Source of the DNA: Rhizobium oryzihabitans | GTDB lineage: Bacteria > Pseudomonadota > Alphaproteobacteria > Rhizobiales > Rhizobiaceae | Length of the DNA: 64,000 bases | Direction: 5' to 3' | NCBI RefSeq assembly: GCF_010669145.1 | Contig: NZ_CP048632.1 | Coordinates: 3,058,501 to 3,122,500, forward strand | Shown here: positions 49,350 to 58,351 of the stretch, piece by piece | How positions within the stretch are numbered: position 1 is the stretch's first letter | Layout: every line of letters begins with the position of its first letter | Notes under the pieces: model-generated | The model's input: the letters and a program-made list of their open reading frames with translations, nothing else | What the model was told of the DNA's origin: nothing | Databases searched by the model: none | Translations under genes and position numbers: made by a program

Positions 49350-50065
49350 GGCTTTTCCACCTTGCTTTCAGGATTGGTCTCGCCGGCCGGTTTGGGCGGA
49401 TAGAGGACTGCAACTAGAATGCCGGCAACCGCGCCGAAGCTGACATGCCAGGGCGAACCGACGATGTGATAGGCGACCGTTGCGCCAATCGCGCTTGCCA
49501 GCATCACCGGGTAGAAATTTTCCCGCTGGCGAAAACTCAGGACCATACCCATGAAATAGATCGGCAGCAGCACATCGAGACCGATGGCTTTCGGATCGCC
49601 GACCATGTTGCCGAGCGACGCGCCGACAATCGTCATGGCCAGCCACAGGACATAGACCGGTGTGGCAAAGCCCATATACCAGGCAAAACCGACCGTGCCG
49701 GTATTTTCATATTTTCTGACCGATTCGGCGAATTGCGGATCCACCAGCACGAAGAAGCCCGCCGCCTTCTGCAGGAAAGACCAGTTTGTGATCATTCTGG
49801 CGATGGCGGCCGAATAGAGGATATGGCGGAAATTGACGGCGAAGACCGACAGGACGATCAGCCAGGGCGCAACCTTCTGGCCGAACAATTCGATGCCGAC
49901 AAGCTGGCTGGCGCCAGCATAGACGGTGCCGCTCATGATCGTGGCCTCGACGATGCTTAGGCCGTTATCAACTGCAACTGCACCGAACAAGGCGCCGAAG
50001 GGGGCGGCGGAAAGGGCGATCGGAAAGCCGGTCTTCAAGCCCTCGCGAAAATCTGTATTGGACAT
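49346..50065 (-). CDS. azlC: AzlC family branched-chain amino acid permease
   Basis: 239 residues. FREGLKTGFPIALSAAPFGALFGAVAV near the start and YAGASQLVGIELFG are AzlC signatures; six to seven helices follow. Exports branched-chain amino acids with AzlD. ATG 50065 follows AAGGAGTTCCC. No regulator is adjacent: the DUF2164 gene diverges from it. Confidence 0.9.
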   Translation of the reverse strand: MSNTDFREGLKTGFPIALSAAPFGALFGAVAVDNGLSIVEATIMSGTVYAGASQLVGIELFGQKVAPWLIVLSVFAVNFRHILYSAAIARMITNWSFLQKAAGFFVLVDPQFAESVRKYENTGTVGFAWYMGFATPVYVLWLAMTIVGASLGNMVGDPKAIGLDVLLPIYFMGMVLSFRQRENFYPVMLASAIGATVAYHIVGSPWHVSFGAVAGILVAVLYPPKPAGETNPESKVEKP

Positions 50066-50215
50066 TTTTGGGAACTCCTTGCCGCCGCTCTATCGCCGTC
50101 CCGTCTGGCTGGCAAACAAATTGCATGAATGGATCGATTGATTCCCTTGAAGCATCCGTTACGTTAGCTGCATCCCGGCGCATCGGCGCCCAACTCACGA
50201 ATTGACGGATGATGA

Positions 50216-50452
50216 ATGCTTGAGAAGCAGGAAAAGGCGGTCCTGGCCGCGCGTATCAAGGACTATCTTGCCCGGGAAACGGAAACCGAGATGGGTCTGC
50301 TGCAGGCGGAAATCTTCGTGGAATTTCTGGCCGAGGAAGTTGGATATGTCTTTTACAATCAGGGCCTCAAGGATGCGCATGCCGCGATCCTGAGGCGTTT
50401 GGAGGACGCGGCGGGCGATATCGACGTGCTGGAGAAGCCGAGGCTGCGCTGA
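50216..50452 (+). CDS. DUF2164 family small protein
   Basis: 78 residues: MLEKQEKAVLAARIKDYLAR, ETETEMGLLQAEIFVEFLAE, EVGYVFYNQGLKDAHAAILR, RLEDAAGDIDVLEKPRLR. The FVEFLxEEVGxVFYNQG heart is the hallmark of DUF2164, a conserved domain of unknown role. ATG 50216 follows a GACGGATG site, in preference to ATG 50212 which leads to an early stop. Followed by an intergenic palindromic repeat. Confidence 0.8.
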   Translation: MLEKQEKAVLAARIKDYLARETETEMGLLQAEIFVEFLAEEVGYVFYNQGLKDAHAAILRRLEDAAGDIDVLEKPRLR

Positions 50453-50465
50453 CGGCGCTTCCCTT

Positions 50466-50581
50466 CCTCATCCCTGTGCCCGTCACGGGATTCAGCCAGA
50501 CCAAGTCCTTGGGCTGAAAAGAGTCTCTTCGCCGCGCAGACGTGCGTCGGCTGGATTCCTGTGACAGGCACAGGAATGAGG
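50466..50581. repeat. Intergenic inverted repeat, 116 bp
   Basis: The left arm CCTCATCCCTGTGCCCGTCA and GGGATTCAGCC matches the reverse complement of the right arm at 50549-50581 with about five mismatches over 32 bases. Each arm contains its own small palindrome (ATTCCTGTGACAGGCACAGGAAT at the right). A mobile-element remnant or structured repeat of a kind common between rhizobial genes; distinct in sequence from the other two repeats here. Confidence 0.7.
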
Positions 50582-50650
50582 TTGAGGGGATGCGCCGTCA
50601 CAAGAAATTCTTGGATCGTGTAGGTGGAATTCGATTAAACGTGACGGGCT

Positions 50651-51277
50651 TCAGTCGCGCAATATGTCGCGACTTCTGAGAATGGCCACGCCTTTTTCCC
50701 GCATGGCGGTGATCGACGCCTTTATGCCCTGTGGATCGATGCCGCGGCTTGCATCCTCGATGAAGCGCACCTTGACATCGGGTAGCATGTCGAGCGCATC
50801 GAACACCGAGAAACTGACGCAATAATCGGTGGCGAGGCCGCAGACATCAAGCTGCGTCACGCCCTGGCGGGTCAGATAATCGGCAAGGCCGGTGGTTGCC
50901 CCCTGATCATTGTCGCGAAAGGCGGAATAGCTGTCGACGGCGGGGTTTTCGCCCTTCTGCTGGATGTAGTCGAAGGCGTCTGTCTTCAGATCGGGGTGGA
51001 ATTCCGCATCCGGCGTGCCCTGCACGCAATGGTCCGGCCACATCATCTGCGGTTTGCCGGAGAGTTCGCCCATGTCGAACGGTTTCTTGCCGGGATGCTG
51101 CGAGGCGAAACTGCCGTGATTTTCCGGGTGCCAGTCCTGCGAGGCGACGATCAGGTCATAACCGCCATTATCGATCAGGGCGTTGGCAACGGGTACGACC
51201 CTGTCACCCTCGGCAACGGCCAGATTGCCGCCTGGGCAAAAGCCGTTCTGGATATCGATGAGCAGCAGCGCCTTCAT
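50651..51277 (-). CDS. pncA: Nicotinamidase/pyrazinamidase PncA
   Basis: 208 residues. Catalytic triad: Asp8 in LLIDIQNGF, Lys108 in YIQQKGENP and Cys153 in GLATDYCVS. The metal site is DWHPENH at about 48-54. Hydrolyses nicotinamide to nicotinate in NAD recycling. ATG 51277 follows GGGAGGAAAATC. Single gene. Confidence 0.92.
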   Translation of the reverse strand: MKALLLIDIQNGFCPGGNLAVAEGDRVVPVANALIDNGGYDLIVASQDWHPENHGSFASQHPGKKPFDMGELSGKPQMMWPDHCVQGTPDAEFHPDLKTDAFDYIQQKGENPAVDSYSAFRDNDQGATTGLADYLTRQGVTQLDVCGLATDYCVSFSVFDALDMLPDVKVRFIEDASRGIDPQGIKASITAMREKGVAILRSRDILRD

Positions 51278-51734
51278 GATTTTCCTCCCTTATTTGCGGG
51301 CAGGATGCCAAGCCGGCACTGGCGGATCAAGTGCTCTTTCAACCTTTGTGCAGGCATGACGGCGTTGCAGCAAAGCGATATCCGTCGCTTTCCTGCCGCA
51401 TTTGCAGCAAATTTCCGGCCAAGTCGGAATTTACCTGACGATGCGGCGACGGAAACTTTAAAGGCCGATGACGCCCTTGAGGGCATTTTTCCGGGACGAG
51501 GCGGTGCAGATGCACGCCTTATCCACGCAAGTCATTGTTTTGCCTTCGCCCGATAATGCGCAGACCTTAACGAATTATTTTTGCAGGGACTCGTAAACAC
51601 TTTGGTTACCATAATTCGTCATGCTTCGAACCAGTCAGTTCCGAAACAGGCGTGGTGTCCGCCCGCTGTTCGGATGCCCCAAAATCCCTCCGGCGTTGTC
51701 CGGTTGTGCGTGAACGGTTCGAGTAACGAGTATC
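51278..51734. other. Intergenic region upstream of the DUF2778 gene
   Basis: 457 bases without a convincing gene. It contains a GCCC-TTGA-GGGC hairpin followed by ATTTTT (51473-51490), terminator-like but short. An AT-rich stretch at 51560-51620 is the likely promoter zone for the downstream plus-strand gene. Other open frames here run against pncA. Confidence 0.55.
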
Positions 51735-53000
51735 ATGGCGTTTTCTGCTGCGGCCTATAATGGCGCCGGTCCTGCCCGGTCGTCCTGCCCCAAGAAGAGC
51801 AAATCCTTTTCGCCTGGCCGAATGTCGGCGCTGCTTGGCGGTGGTGCCTTTGCGGGTCTTTTCGCCTTTGCTGCCTTCGCCTCGCTTCACGGCATGGCGG
51901 CTGCTTCGCATGGCGTCGGACAGTTTGAAAAGACGCTGGTGGCCAGGCTCGATTCCGCGGAGACGGCGATCGACCGGGCTGTTGCGCGGGATATTCACGT
52001 CCGCAAGTTTTCCCGTCTGAGCGACCACAGCCATGGCCAGCAGAAGGCTGTCCGCCTTGCCGGCATGATGCCCGAGATCGGCGCGAAGGAATTCGGCGAG
52101 CGTTTCGGTGCGGCTGCAAATGCGAAAGGGCAGGCGACGGTCAAGGAGCTTGCTGCACTCAGGCCTTCGGCAATTGTCGATTCCGCGCTTGGGCGTACCA
52201 CCGAGGTTGCCTATCAGAGTGCAGCTTCCCATCCGGCATTCGAAGTGGCGCTGGCGCGTCCGCAGATCGAGGAAGAGGCGAGCAGCCTGCTTCCGGACGA
52301 CGTGCCGCTTCCAAGCTTCAGGCCCGATGTGGCGGCTGCCGAGACCGTGGAGCCATCGCCGCGTCCCGCTCTCTCCAAGGCCGCAGTTGCTTCCGCACCT
52401 GCTTTCGATGCGCCTGTTCCCCTGCGTGCGCCGCAGCCGCCGAAACAGAGCACCGGCGCCATGCTCGCCTTTGCAAAGCCTGATAATCCGATGCGCGAGC
52501 CGAGCAAGATGGATGCGGTTCCGTGGCCGGATCGCGGTAACGGCACGGCGATCTACGATATCTCCTCCGGCGTCGTTCACATGCCGAACGGCGAGAAGCT
52601 GGAAGCGCATTCCGGCATCGGCAAGATGCGCGACAATCCCGACTATGTTCACGTCAGAATGCGCGGCTCGACGCCGCCTTCCAGCTACAGGCTGACAATG
52701 CGTGAGGCGCGGTTCCATGGCGTCGAGGCCATTCGGCTGACGCCGGAAAACGGTGTCAATCCGCATGGCCGCGATGGTCTTCTTGCCCATACCTACATGC
52801 TGGCGAAACGCGGCGAATCGAATGGCTGCGTGGTGTTCAGGGATTATTCCCGCTTCCTTGCGGCCTTCAAGCGCGGCGAAGTGAAGCGCATGGTGGTAGT
52901 GCCGAAGCTAAACGGCAATCGTCCGACACTCGCCAGCAGCGGCGGAAAAAGCGGTGGCAAGACCCTGCTCGGCATGTTCTCGCGCGGCAGCGATTCCTGA
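51735..53000 (+). CDS. DUF2778 L,D-transpeptidase-like protein (Tlde1-related)
   Basis: 421 residues. One hydrophobic stretch at about 31-52 (ALLGGGAFAGLFAFAAFASLHG) may anchor it to the membrane. Residues 60-280 are low-complexity, rich in Ala, Pro and Ser. The C-terminal 150 residues hold NPHGRDGLLAHTYMLAKRGE and SNGCVVF: His344 and Cys365 in an HG...SNGC arrangement as in YkuD-like L,D-transpeptidases and the DUF2778 family that includes Tlde1 effectors. The usual arginine after the cysteine is replaced by Val-Val. A role in peptidoglycan editing is inferred from the domain. Confidence 0.78.
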   Translation: MAFSAAAYNGAGPARSSCPKKSKSFSPGRMSALLGGGAFAGLFAFAAFASLHGMAAASHGVGQFEKTLVARLDSAETAIDRAVARDIHVRKFSRLSDHSHGQQKAVRLAGMMPEIGAKEFGERFGAAANAKGQATVKELAALRPSAIVDSALGRTTEVAYQSAASHPAFEVALARPQIEEEASSLLPDDVPLPSFRPDVAAAETVEPSPRPALSKAAVASAPAFDAPVPLRAPQPPKQSTGAMLAFAKPDNPMREPSKMDAVPWPDRGNGTAIYDISSGVVHMPNGEKLEAHSGIGKMRDNPDYVHVRMRGSTPPSSYRLTMREARFHGVEAIRLTPENGVNPHGRDGLLAHTYMLAKRGESNGCVVFRDYSRFLAAFKRGEVKRMVVVPKLNGNRPTLASSGGKSGGKTLLGMFSRGSDS

Positions 53001-53032
53001 GTTCCTGATTTGCGCGTCTTGCTGGAAGTGGG

Positions 53033-53458
53033 CTAGCGGCCGCGCCGCTGCGTCAGCACCATGCCGCCGAGGATCAGCAGAATACCGAGCGCGCTTGCCC
53101 AGATTTCCGGTGGATGATCGCTGAAGAGATCAAGGACGACGCCTGACACCATCTGGCCGCTGATGACCAGAAGCGCCGTATTGACCGCGCCGATGCGGGG
53201 GATCAACCAGCTTCCCGAAGCGATGAAGACAACACCGATCGGGCCGCCGATAAAGGCGAGCCAGGGTGCGTCTGCCGCACCTGGCGGAATGAGACCGCCG
53301 ACGATGAGGCCGATGACTGTCAGCACCGCAAACCCGACGGCATGGTTCCAGAAGGAAGCAATCAGCGGCGAGTTGGACAGGCTGAGGCGGCCGTTGATCT
53401 GTCGGCTGAGCGCAACGAAGACGCCGCCGGTGAAAGCCATGGCGATCCAGACGATCAT
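53033..53458 (-). CDS. YdcZ/DUF606 DMT family protein, half-size (1)
   Basis: 141 residues, five hydrophobic segments with GGVFVALSRQINGRLSLSNS and SFWNHAVGFAVLTVIG, typical of DUF606. Half the length of a ten-helix DMT carrier, and paired with the next gene, whose stop overlaps this start by 4 bp. Presumed to work as a dimer with it. Substrate unknown. Confidence 0.8.
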   Translation of the reverse strand: MIVWIAMAFTGGVFVALSRQINGRLSLSNSPLIASFWNHAVGFAVLTVIGLIVGGLIPPGAADAPWLAFIGGPIGVVFIASGSWLIPRIGAVNTALLVISGQMVSGVVLDLFSDHPPEIWASALGILLILGGMVLTQRRGR

Positions 53459-53937
53459 GCCGTTCTCCCGACCAGAATGATGAGCGCGCTGCCGCAGAGG
53501 ATCAGCGCCACTGCTGCTATGTCACGTAGATCCGGCCGCCGTTTCGGCAGGCCGAAAAGGCCGAAAAGATCGGCCAACAGGCTGAAGATCACCTGTCCGC
53601 CGAGACCCAGCGCGATGGTGCCGGAGAGCGCCAGCGGCGAATTGACGGCGGTGGAGGTGAGGACGACGATGGCAGCGCCGACGACACCCCCGCAATAGGC
53701 CCAGAGCGGTGCCCTCGGCTTTTCTGCCACGCTCGCATCTTTCTTCGGGCGCCTGATCGCCAGATAGAGCAGCGCCGCCACCGTGCCGGTGCCATGCGCC
53801 GTCCATGAGGAAAAAAGCGCATTGCCGTAATGGGCAAGCTGTCCGTTGAAATGCACCATCAGCGTCAGAAGGCAGCCGCTGGTGAAGGCGGCGGCAAGAT
53901 GCAGCGGGTTGAGGCGGGAATGCGTCGTTTCTGTCAT
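53455..53937 (-). CDS. YdcZ/DUF606 DMT family protein, half-size (2)
   Basis: 160 residues, five hydrophobic segments; GCLLTLMVHFNGQLAHYGNALFSSW and LALSGTIALGLGGQVIF. Related to but diverged from the downstream partner. A Lys/Arg-rich cytoplasmic loop around 60-75 separates the helices. The tandem arrangement with 4-bp overlap suggests a heterodimeric carrier, as in paired small multidrug resistance proteins. Confidence 0.8.
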   Translation of the reverse strand: MTETTHSRLNPLHLAAAFTSGCLLTLMVHFNGQLAHYGNALFSSWTAHGTGTVAALLYLAIRRPKKDASVAEKPRAPLWAYCGGVVGAAIVVLTSTAVNSPLALSGTIALGLGGQVIFSLLADLFGLFGLPKRRPDLRDIAAVALILCGSALIILVGRTA

Positions 53938-54080
53938 GGTGGGCCGGGGAAAGCTGAAGATGGAAACGAGCTTTAGCCGATATGGGCCTGAAGCGGAATC
54001 GAATTGCGCCGTTTCACTGCCTCAGGCGACATTATCCTGTGCGCTGCGGAACAAGCGATCCGGCCACGCATTATCCCACC

Positions 54081-54200
54081 ATGAAGAAAACGACGCGCAA
54101 ACCATTGAACCGGATGACGATTTTCGTCATTTCGATTTTCATTCTCGCAGCCGTGATTGCGGCGGTCTATCTCGTCGGCTTCACGCCAGGCGAAGTTTAA
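54081..54200 (+). CDS. Very small membrane protein, uncertain
   Basis: 39 residues: MKKTTRKPLNRMTIFVISIF then ILAAVIAAVYLVGFTPGEV. A basic head and a single membrane helix with a short outward tail. No clear ribosome site precedes it, so it is only tentatively a gene; an alternative is a chance frame. Lies between the divergent YdcZ pair and the convergent GT25 gene. Confidence 0.4.
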   Translation: MKKTTRKPLNRMTIFVISIFILAAVIAAVYLVGFTPGEV

Positions 54201-54210
54201 GCCGGGGCCG

Positions 54211-55023
54211 TCAATTGTTGGCGGGAACGGTCTTGCCCTTGCCGCGCTCCAGCGCAACGCTCAGCCTGGCGATGGCGAAGCGGAGGCCGCGCAGGAGGAA
54301 ACGGCTGGTTTCCAGATAGGCGCGATAGGGCAGCACGGTGAAATAACGCCAGCGGGGCAAACGGTATATGCGCAGATTGTTCTGGATCTGGCTTTCCCCG
54401 TCCGCATCCTGCGTGGCGCAGAGCGGATAGATGAAGGCGCCCTTCAGGCCGGCGAGATATTCCAGATCGAACGCGATATCGTAGGCCAACCGCATGGGGA
54501 TGAGCTTCGATATCCACTTGCCGGCGCGGCGGTTGACGAGATAGGCGCCCGAACCCTTTTCCCGCGTCAATGCGATCGCGAGCGAGCGGCCATTGGAAAG
54601 CGGACGGAACGGAAATTTGCGGCCGTTGCTGACCGTCGTCAGCCGCAGCAGATCCCAGTCGCCGCCATTCAGCACCGCCTCATCGATAGCGTTGATAAAA
54701 TCATTGTCGAAGACGACATCGTCTTCAAGGATGAGCGCGATGTCGGCATCGCCGTCCATGAACCGGTTGGCGCAGGCGACATGGCTGAGATAGCAGCCGA
54801 TTTCCGGCGGCGAGGTGCGGCGGCCATGCATGAGCATGTAGGACAGCTCGCTGAATTCCGGGATCGGATAATTCAGTTCGCGGCCATTGACGCCCGGAAC
54901 GCGCTCCGCCTTCAGCCCGATGGCGTCGAGGCGTGCGTTCATGTCCTCGAGGCGCTTGGTGGCGCTATCCATATTGATCAGGAAAACGGCAAGCCTGCGC
55001 TGGCTTTTCGGTAAGATATGCAA
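54211..55023 (-). CDS. Glycosyltransferase family 25 (LPS-type)
   Basis: 270 residues starting at TTG 55023, whose ribosome site is GCGAGGAC. Its motifs are VFLINMDSATKRLEDM, EIGCYLSHVA and ALILEDDVV (EDD at 100-102, the metal-binding motif of GT25). Such enzymes transfer galactose or glucose to LPS core or capsule. The acceptor is unknown. Monocistronic. Confidence 0.85.
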   Translation of the reverse strand: MHILPKSQRRLAVFLINMDSATKRLEDMNARLDAIGLKAERVPGVNGRELNYPIPEFSELSYMLMHGRRTSPPEIGCYLSHVACANRFMDGDADIALILEDDVVFDNDFINAIDEAVLNGGDWDLLRLTTVSNGRKFPFRPLSNGRSLAIALTREKGSGAYLVNRRAGKWISKLIPMRLAYDIAFDLEYLAGLKGAFIYPLCATQDADGESQIQNNLRIYRLPRWRYFTVLPYRAYLETSRFLLRGLRFAIARLSVALERGKGKTVPANN

Positions 55024-55126
55024 AGCAGTCCTCGCCCGGTTTCTGCACCCTGTTGCAACTCCTTTATTGCAACGGCGCGACGCGGGCTACGGAAAAAGCT
55101 GGTTTCGGGCACTCATAGTTGTTGAA

Positions 55127-57601
55127 TCAAACCTTTTCCACAAATCCATCCAGCACGCGCTTTTGTCCGGCGCGGTCAAAATCGATGGTCAGCTTGTTGC
55201 CTTCGATGGCGGAGATGTTGCCATTGCCGAACTTGATGTGAAAAACGCGGTCGCCGACCACAAATTTCGACGGTGTATCGGCGACGGATTTCGCTACCAG
55301 TTCGCCGTCGATCGTGCGGGTGCGCGGGCCGCTTTCGCCATAACCGATCCGCTCCACCGCATGGCCGGAGCGCGTGCCCCAATTGTCGCGGGTCGCGTCG
55401 GAGCGGTTCTGCTGCGCGCGTTTCCAGCCGGGGGTGGAATAATTATTGGCGAAGGGTTCGGCTTTGTCGAAACGGGACTGGCCGTAGCCGCCGCGTCCGC
55501 CATAACCGCCGTAATTGCTGTCGGATGCCGCAACATCCACATGGGCGGGCGGCAATTCGTCGAGGAAACGGGAGGGCAGGGTGGATTGCCACAGGCCATG
55601 AATGCGGCGGTTCGACACGAACCAGATATGGCAGAGCTTCTTGGCGCGCGTGATGCCGACATAAGCGAGGCGGCGTTCTTCCTCCAGACCGGAGCGGCCA
55701 CCTTCGTCCAGCGCCCGCTGGTGCGGAAACAGGCCTTCTTCCCAGCCGGGAAGGAAGACGGTATCGAATTCCAGACCCTTGGCGGAATGCAGCGTCATGA
55801 TGGACACGGCATCGAGATTTTCGTTCTGCTCGGCATCCATGACGAGGGCGACGTGCTCGAGGAAGCCGCGCATGCTTTCGAAGGCTTCCATCGAGCGGAT
55901 GAGTTCCTTCAGGTTTTCCAGCCGTCCGGGCGCTTCGGCCGTCTTGTCGGCCTGCCACATGGCGGTATAGCCGCTTTCGTCAAGGATCTGCTCGGCAAGT
56001 GTGGTGTGCTCGGTGTTTTCAAGAAGACCCTGCCAGCGGCGGAAATCCTGTACCACATCGAACAGCGCTTTGCGCGCCTTGGGTTTCAGCTCGTCGGTTT
56101 CGATGATGTCGGTTGCCGCAGCCAGCATCGGAATATCGCGGGCGCGGGCGTAATCATGCAGATTGCGGATGGTCGTATCGCCAAGGCCGCGCTTCGGCGT
56201 ATTGACGATACGCTCGAAGGCCAGATCGTCGGCCGGCTGGCACACGAGCCGGAAATAGGCCATCGCATCGCGGATTTCGAGACGCTCGTAGAAGCGGGGC
56301 CCGCCGATGACGCGATAGTTGAGGCCAAGCGTGACGAAGCGGTCTTCGAATTCGCGCATCTGGAAGGAGGCGCGAACGAGAATGGCCATGTCGTTCAGCT
56401 TGTGGTTCTTGCGCTGGAGCTGCTCTATTTCCTCGCCGACGGCGCGGGCTTCCTCTTCGGAATCCCATGCCGCATGCACGACCACCTTTTCATCGTCGGG
56501 GCTGCTGCGTTCGGTGAACAGCGTTTTGCCGAGACGCCCCTCATTATGGGCGATCAGATGGCCGGCGGTGCCGAGAATATGCTCGGTGGAGCGGTAGTTG
56601 CGTTCGAGCTTGATGACCTTGGCGCCGGGGAAATCCTTGTCGAAGCGGAGGATATTGTCCACTTCGGCTCCACGCCAGCCATAGATCGACTGGTCGTCGT
56701 CACCAACACAACAGACGTTCTGCGGCTCGCCCTTGGCGCGCTGTGCGAGAAGCCGCAGCCACATATATTGCGCCGTGTTGGTGTCCTGATATTCATCCAC
56801 CAGGATGTAACGGAACTTCTGGTGATACTCCTTCAGAATATCGGTGTGGCGGCGGAAGATGCTGATCGGGTGCAGCAGAAGATCGCCGAAGTCACAGGCG
56901 TTCAGCGTCTTCAGCCGGTTCTGATAGGCGGTGTAAAGCTCGCGGCCCTTGCCATTGGCGAAGGCGCGGCTGTCGCCCTCCGGAATATCCGGCGGCGTCA
57001 GCCCCTTGTTCTTCCAACCGTCGATCATGCCGGCGAACTGCTTTGCGGGCCAGCGCTTGTCATCCAGACCTTCGGCCTGGATGAGCTGCTTGATTAGCCG
57101 CACCACATCGTCGGTATCGAGAATGGTGAAATCAGACTTCAGGCCGATGAGTTCGGCATGGCGACGCAGAAGCTTGACGCCGATGGAGTGGAAGGTGCCG
57201 AGCCAGGGCATGCCTTCAACCGCGCCGCCGACCAGAACGCCGATACGTTCCTTCATCTCGCGCGCCGCCTTGTTGGTGAAGGTCACGGCAAGGATCTGGC
57301 TGGGGTAGGCACGGCCGGTGGCCAGAATATGGGCGATGCGGGTGGTCAGAACGCGGGTCTTGCCGGTGCCGGCACCCGCAAGCACCAGAACCGGGCCATC
57401 CAGCGTTTCCACGGCCTCGCGCTGCTCCGGGTTGAGACCGGCAAGATAGTCGGGAGCCGCGCGGGTCTGATCGCGCGCCGCCATGGCACGCGCGGCAATG
57501 CCGAGGCCGCCGCCGTCCGCCGCGCCTTCATTTTTCGTCGCCCTGCGTGGCGCCACGGGTTCTTCGTCGAAGAACGGCATATCGTCAAAACTGTTGCTCA
57601 T
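55127..57601 (-). CDS. uvrD: ATP-dependent DNA helicase UvrD/PcrA
   Basis: 824 residues from ATG 57601. Walker A GAGTGKT at 76-82, motif II YILVDEYQDTNTAQY, later SIYGWRGAE and LERNYRS (motifs III-IV), MTLHSAKGLEFD (V) and VGITRAKK (VI). The C-terminal end, VGDRVFHIKFGNG to QKRVLDGFVEKV, is the Tudor-like tail of PcrA/UvrD. Nucleotide excision and mismatch repair helicase. Single gene. Confidence 0.94.
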   Translation of the reverse strand: MSNSFDDMPFFDEEPVAPRRATKNEGAADGGGLGIAARAMAARDQTRAAPDYLAGLNPEQREAVETLDGPVLVLAGAGTGKTRVLTTRIAHILATGRAYPSQILAVTFTNKAAREMKERIGVLVGGAVEGMPWLGTFHSIGVKLLRRHAELIGLKSDFTILDTDDVVRLIKQLIQAEGLDDKRWPAKQFAGMIDGWKNKGLTPPDIPEGDSRAFANGKGRELYTAYQNRLKTLNACDFGDLLLHPISIFRRHTDILKEYHQKFRYILVDEYQDTNTAQYMWLRLLAQRAKGEPQNVCCVGDDDQSIYGWRGAEVDNILRFDKDFPGAKVIKLERNYRSTEHILGTAGHLIAHNEGRLGKTLFTERSSPDDEKVVVHAAWDSEEEARAVGEEIEQLQRKNHKLNDMAILVRASFQMREFEDRFVTLGLNYRVIGGPRFYERLEIRDAMAYFRLVCQPADDLAFERIVNTPKRGLGDTTIRNLHDYARARDIPMLAAATDIIETDELKPKARKALFDVVQDFRRWQGLLENTEHTTLAEQILDESGYTAMWQADKTAEAPGRLENLKELIRSMEAFESMRGFLEHVALVMDAEQNENLDAVSIMTLHSAKGLEFDTVFLPGWEEGLFPHQRALDEGGRSGLEEERRLAYVGITRAKKLCHIWFVSNRRIHGLWQSTLPSRFLDELPPAHVDVAASDSNYGGYGGRGGYGQSRFDKAEPFANNYSTPGWKRAQQNRSDATRDNWGTRSGHAVERIGYGESGPRTRTIDGELVAKSVADTPSKFVVGDRVFHIKFGNGNISAIEGNKLTIDFDRAGQKRVLDGFVEKV

Positions 57602-57703
57602 GCGGCCCAATGTAGTGATTCGAGATATAAAGGCCAGAACCGTGTTCTGCTTTTATTCCGGTATCATCAGTCAAAACGCCTATTCCAAGGCATTTTCTTC
57701 GTC

Positions 57704-58114
57704 TCAAGACTGCCTGTCGGCATCAAAAGCCGCATCCACGGGCAATTGCAGCGCCACGGCCAGCTGGTTGGTCTTGGCGGCAAGGGCGATCACCCGCATC
57801 AGATCTGCATGCTGTTCGCCTGTCATGCCCTTGGCCTTTGCAGCCGCGGTGTGGGAGTGGGCGCAATAGGAGCAGCCGTTGGTGACGGAGACGGCGATAT
57901 AGAGCATTTCCTTCACGAGCGGATCGAGTGCTGAGGGTGTTGCCATGACCGCCTTGACCTCAGCCCAGGTCTTTTCCAGGAGATCAGGGTCGAAGGCGAG
58001 ATAGAGCCACATATTGTTGATGAAATCCGATTTACGGGTGGTGCGGATATCATCGAACACCGCTTTGACGCGTGGGCTGGCTTCAGGGTTTTCGGTTTTC
58101 GTCACGGTGCTCAT
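57704..58114 (-). CDS. AhpD-like carboxymuconolactone decarboxylase family protein
   Basis: 136 residues. The peroxidase-type motif ExxxCxxCxxxH is Glu69...Cys81-Ser-Tyr-Cys84...His88 in VTNGCSYCAHSH. This is the active site of AhpD disulfide oxidoreductases. Whether it acts with AhpC cannot be said; none is near. ATG 58114 follows CCGGAGTAAAACC. Confidence 0.83.
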   Translation of the reverse strand: MSTVTKTENPEASPRVKAVFDDIRTTRKSDFINNMWLYLAFDPDLLEKTWAEVKAVMATPSALDPLVKEMLYIAVSVTNGCSYCAHSHTAAAKAKGMTGEQHADLMRVIALAAKTNQLAVALQLPVDAAFDADRQS

Positions 58115-58351
58115 GGTTTTACTCCGGTCATGGTTTCACGAGAGATTAGCCCAACGACGGATATTTACGACAGGAATGCGCGGGCCGATTGCCGTTAAGC
58201 GCTGCCGGGCGGCAATTGCGCTCAAATTACAATTACGTAAGGAACGGATTTGTGCGTTGCCTTGCCCCTGCCAAGCGGGAATACTGCACCTGTCCCGGAA
58301 CGTGCCGTTTTCGGGAATGCATTTTGCTGCGCGGATCAACCGGAGAAATAT

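Noticed and set aside
54887..57097. 736-codon plus-strand frame
   Set aside because: It lies antisense to uvrD and only mirrors its codon bias; GC-rich third positions keep the reverse strand open.
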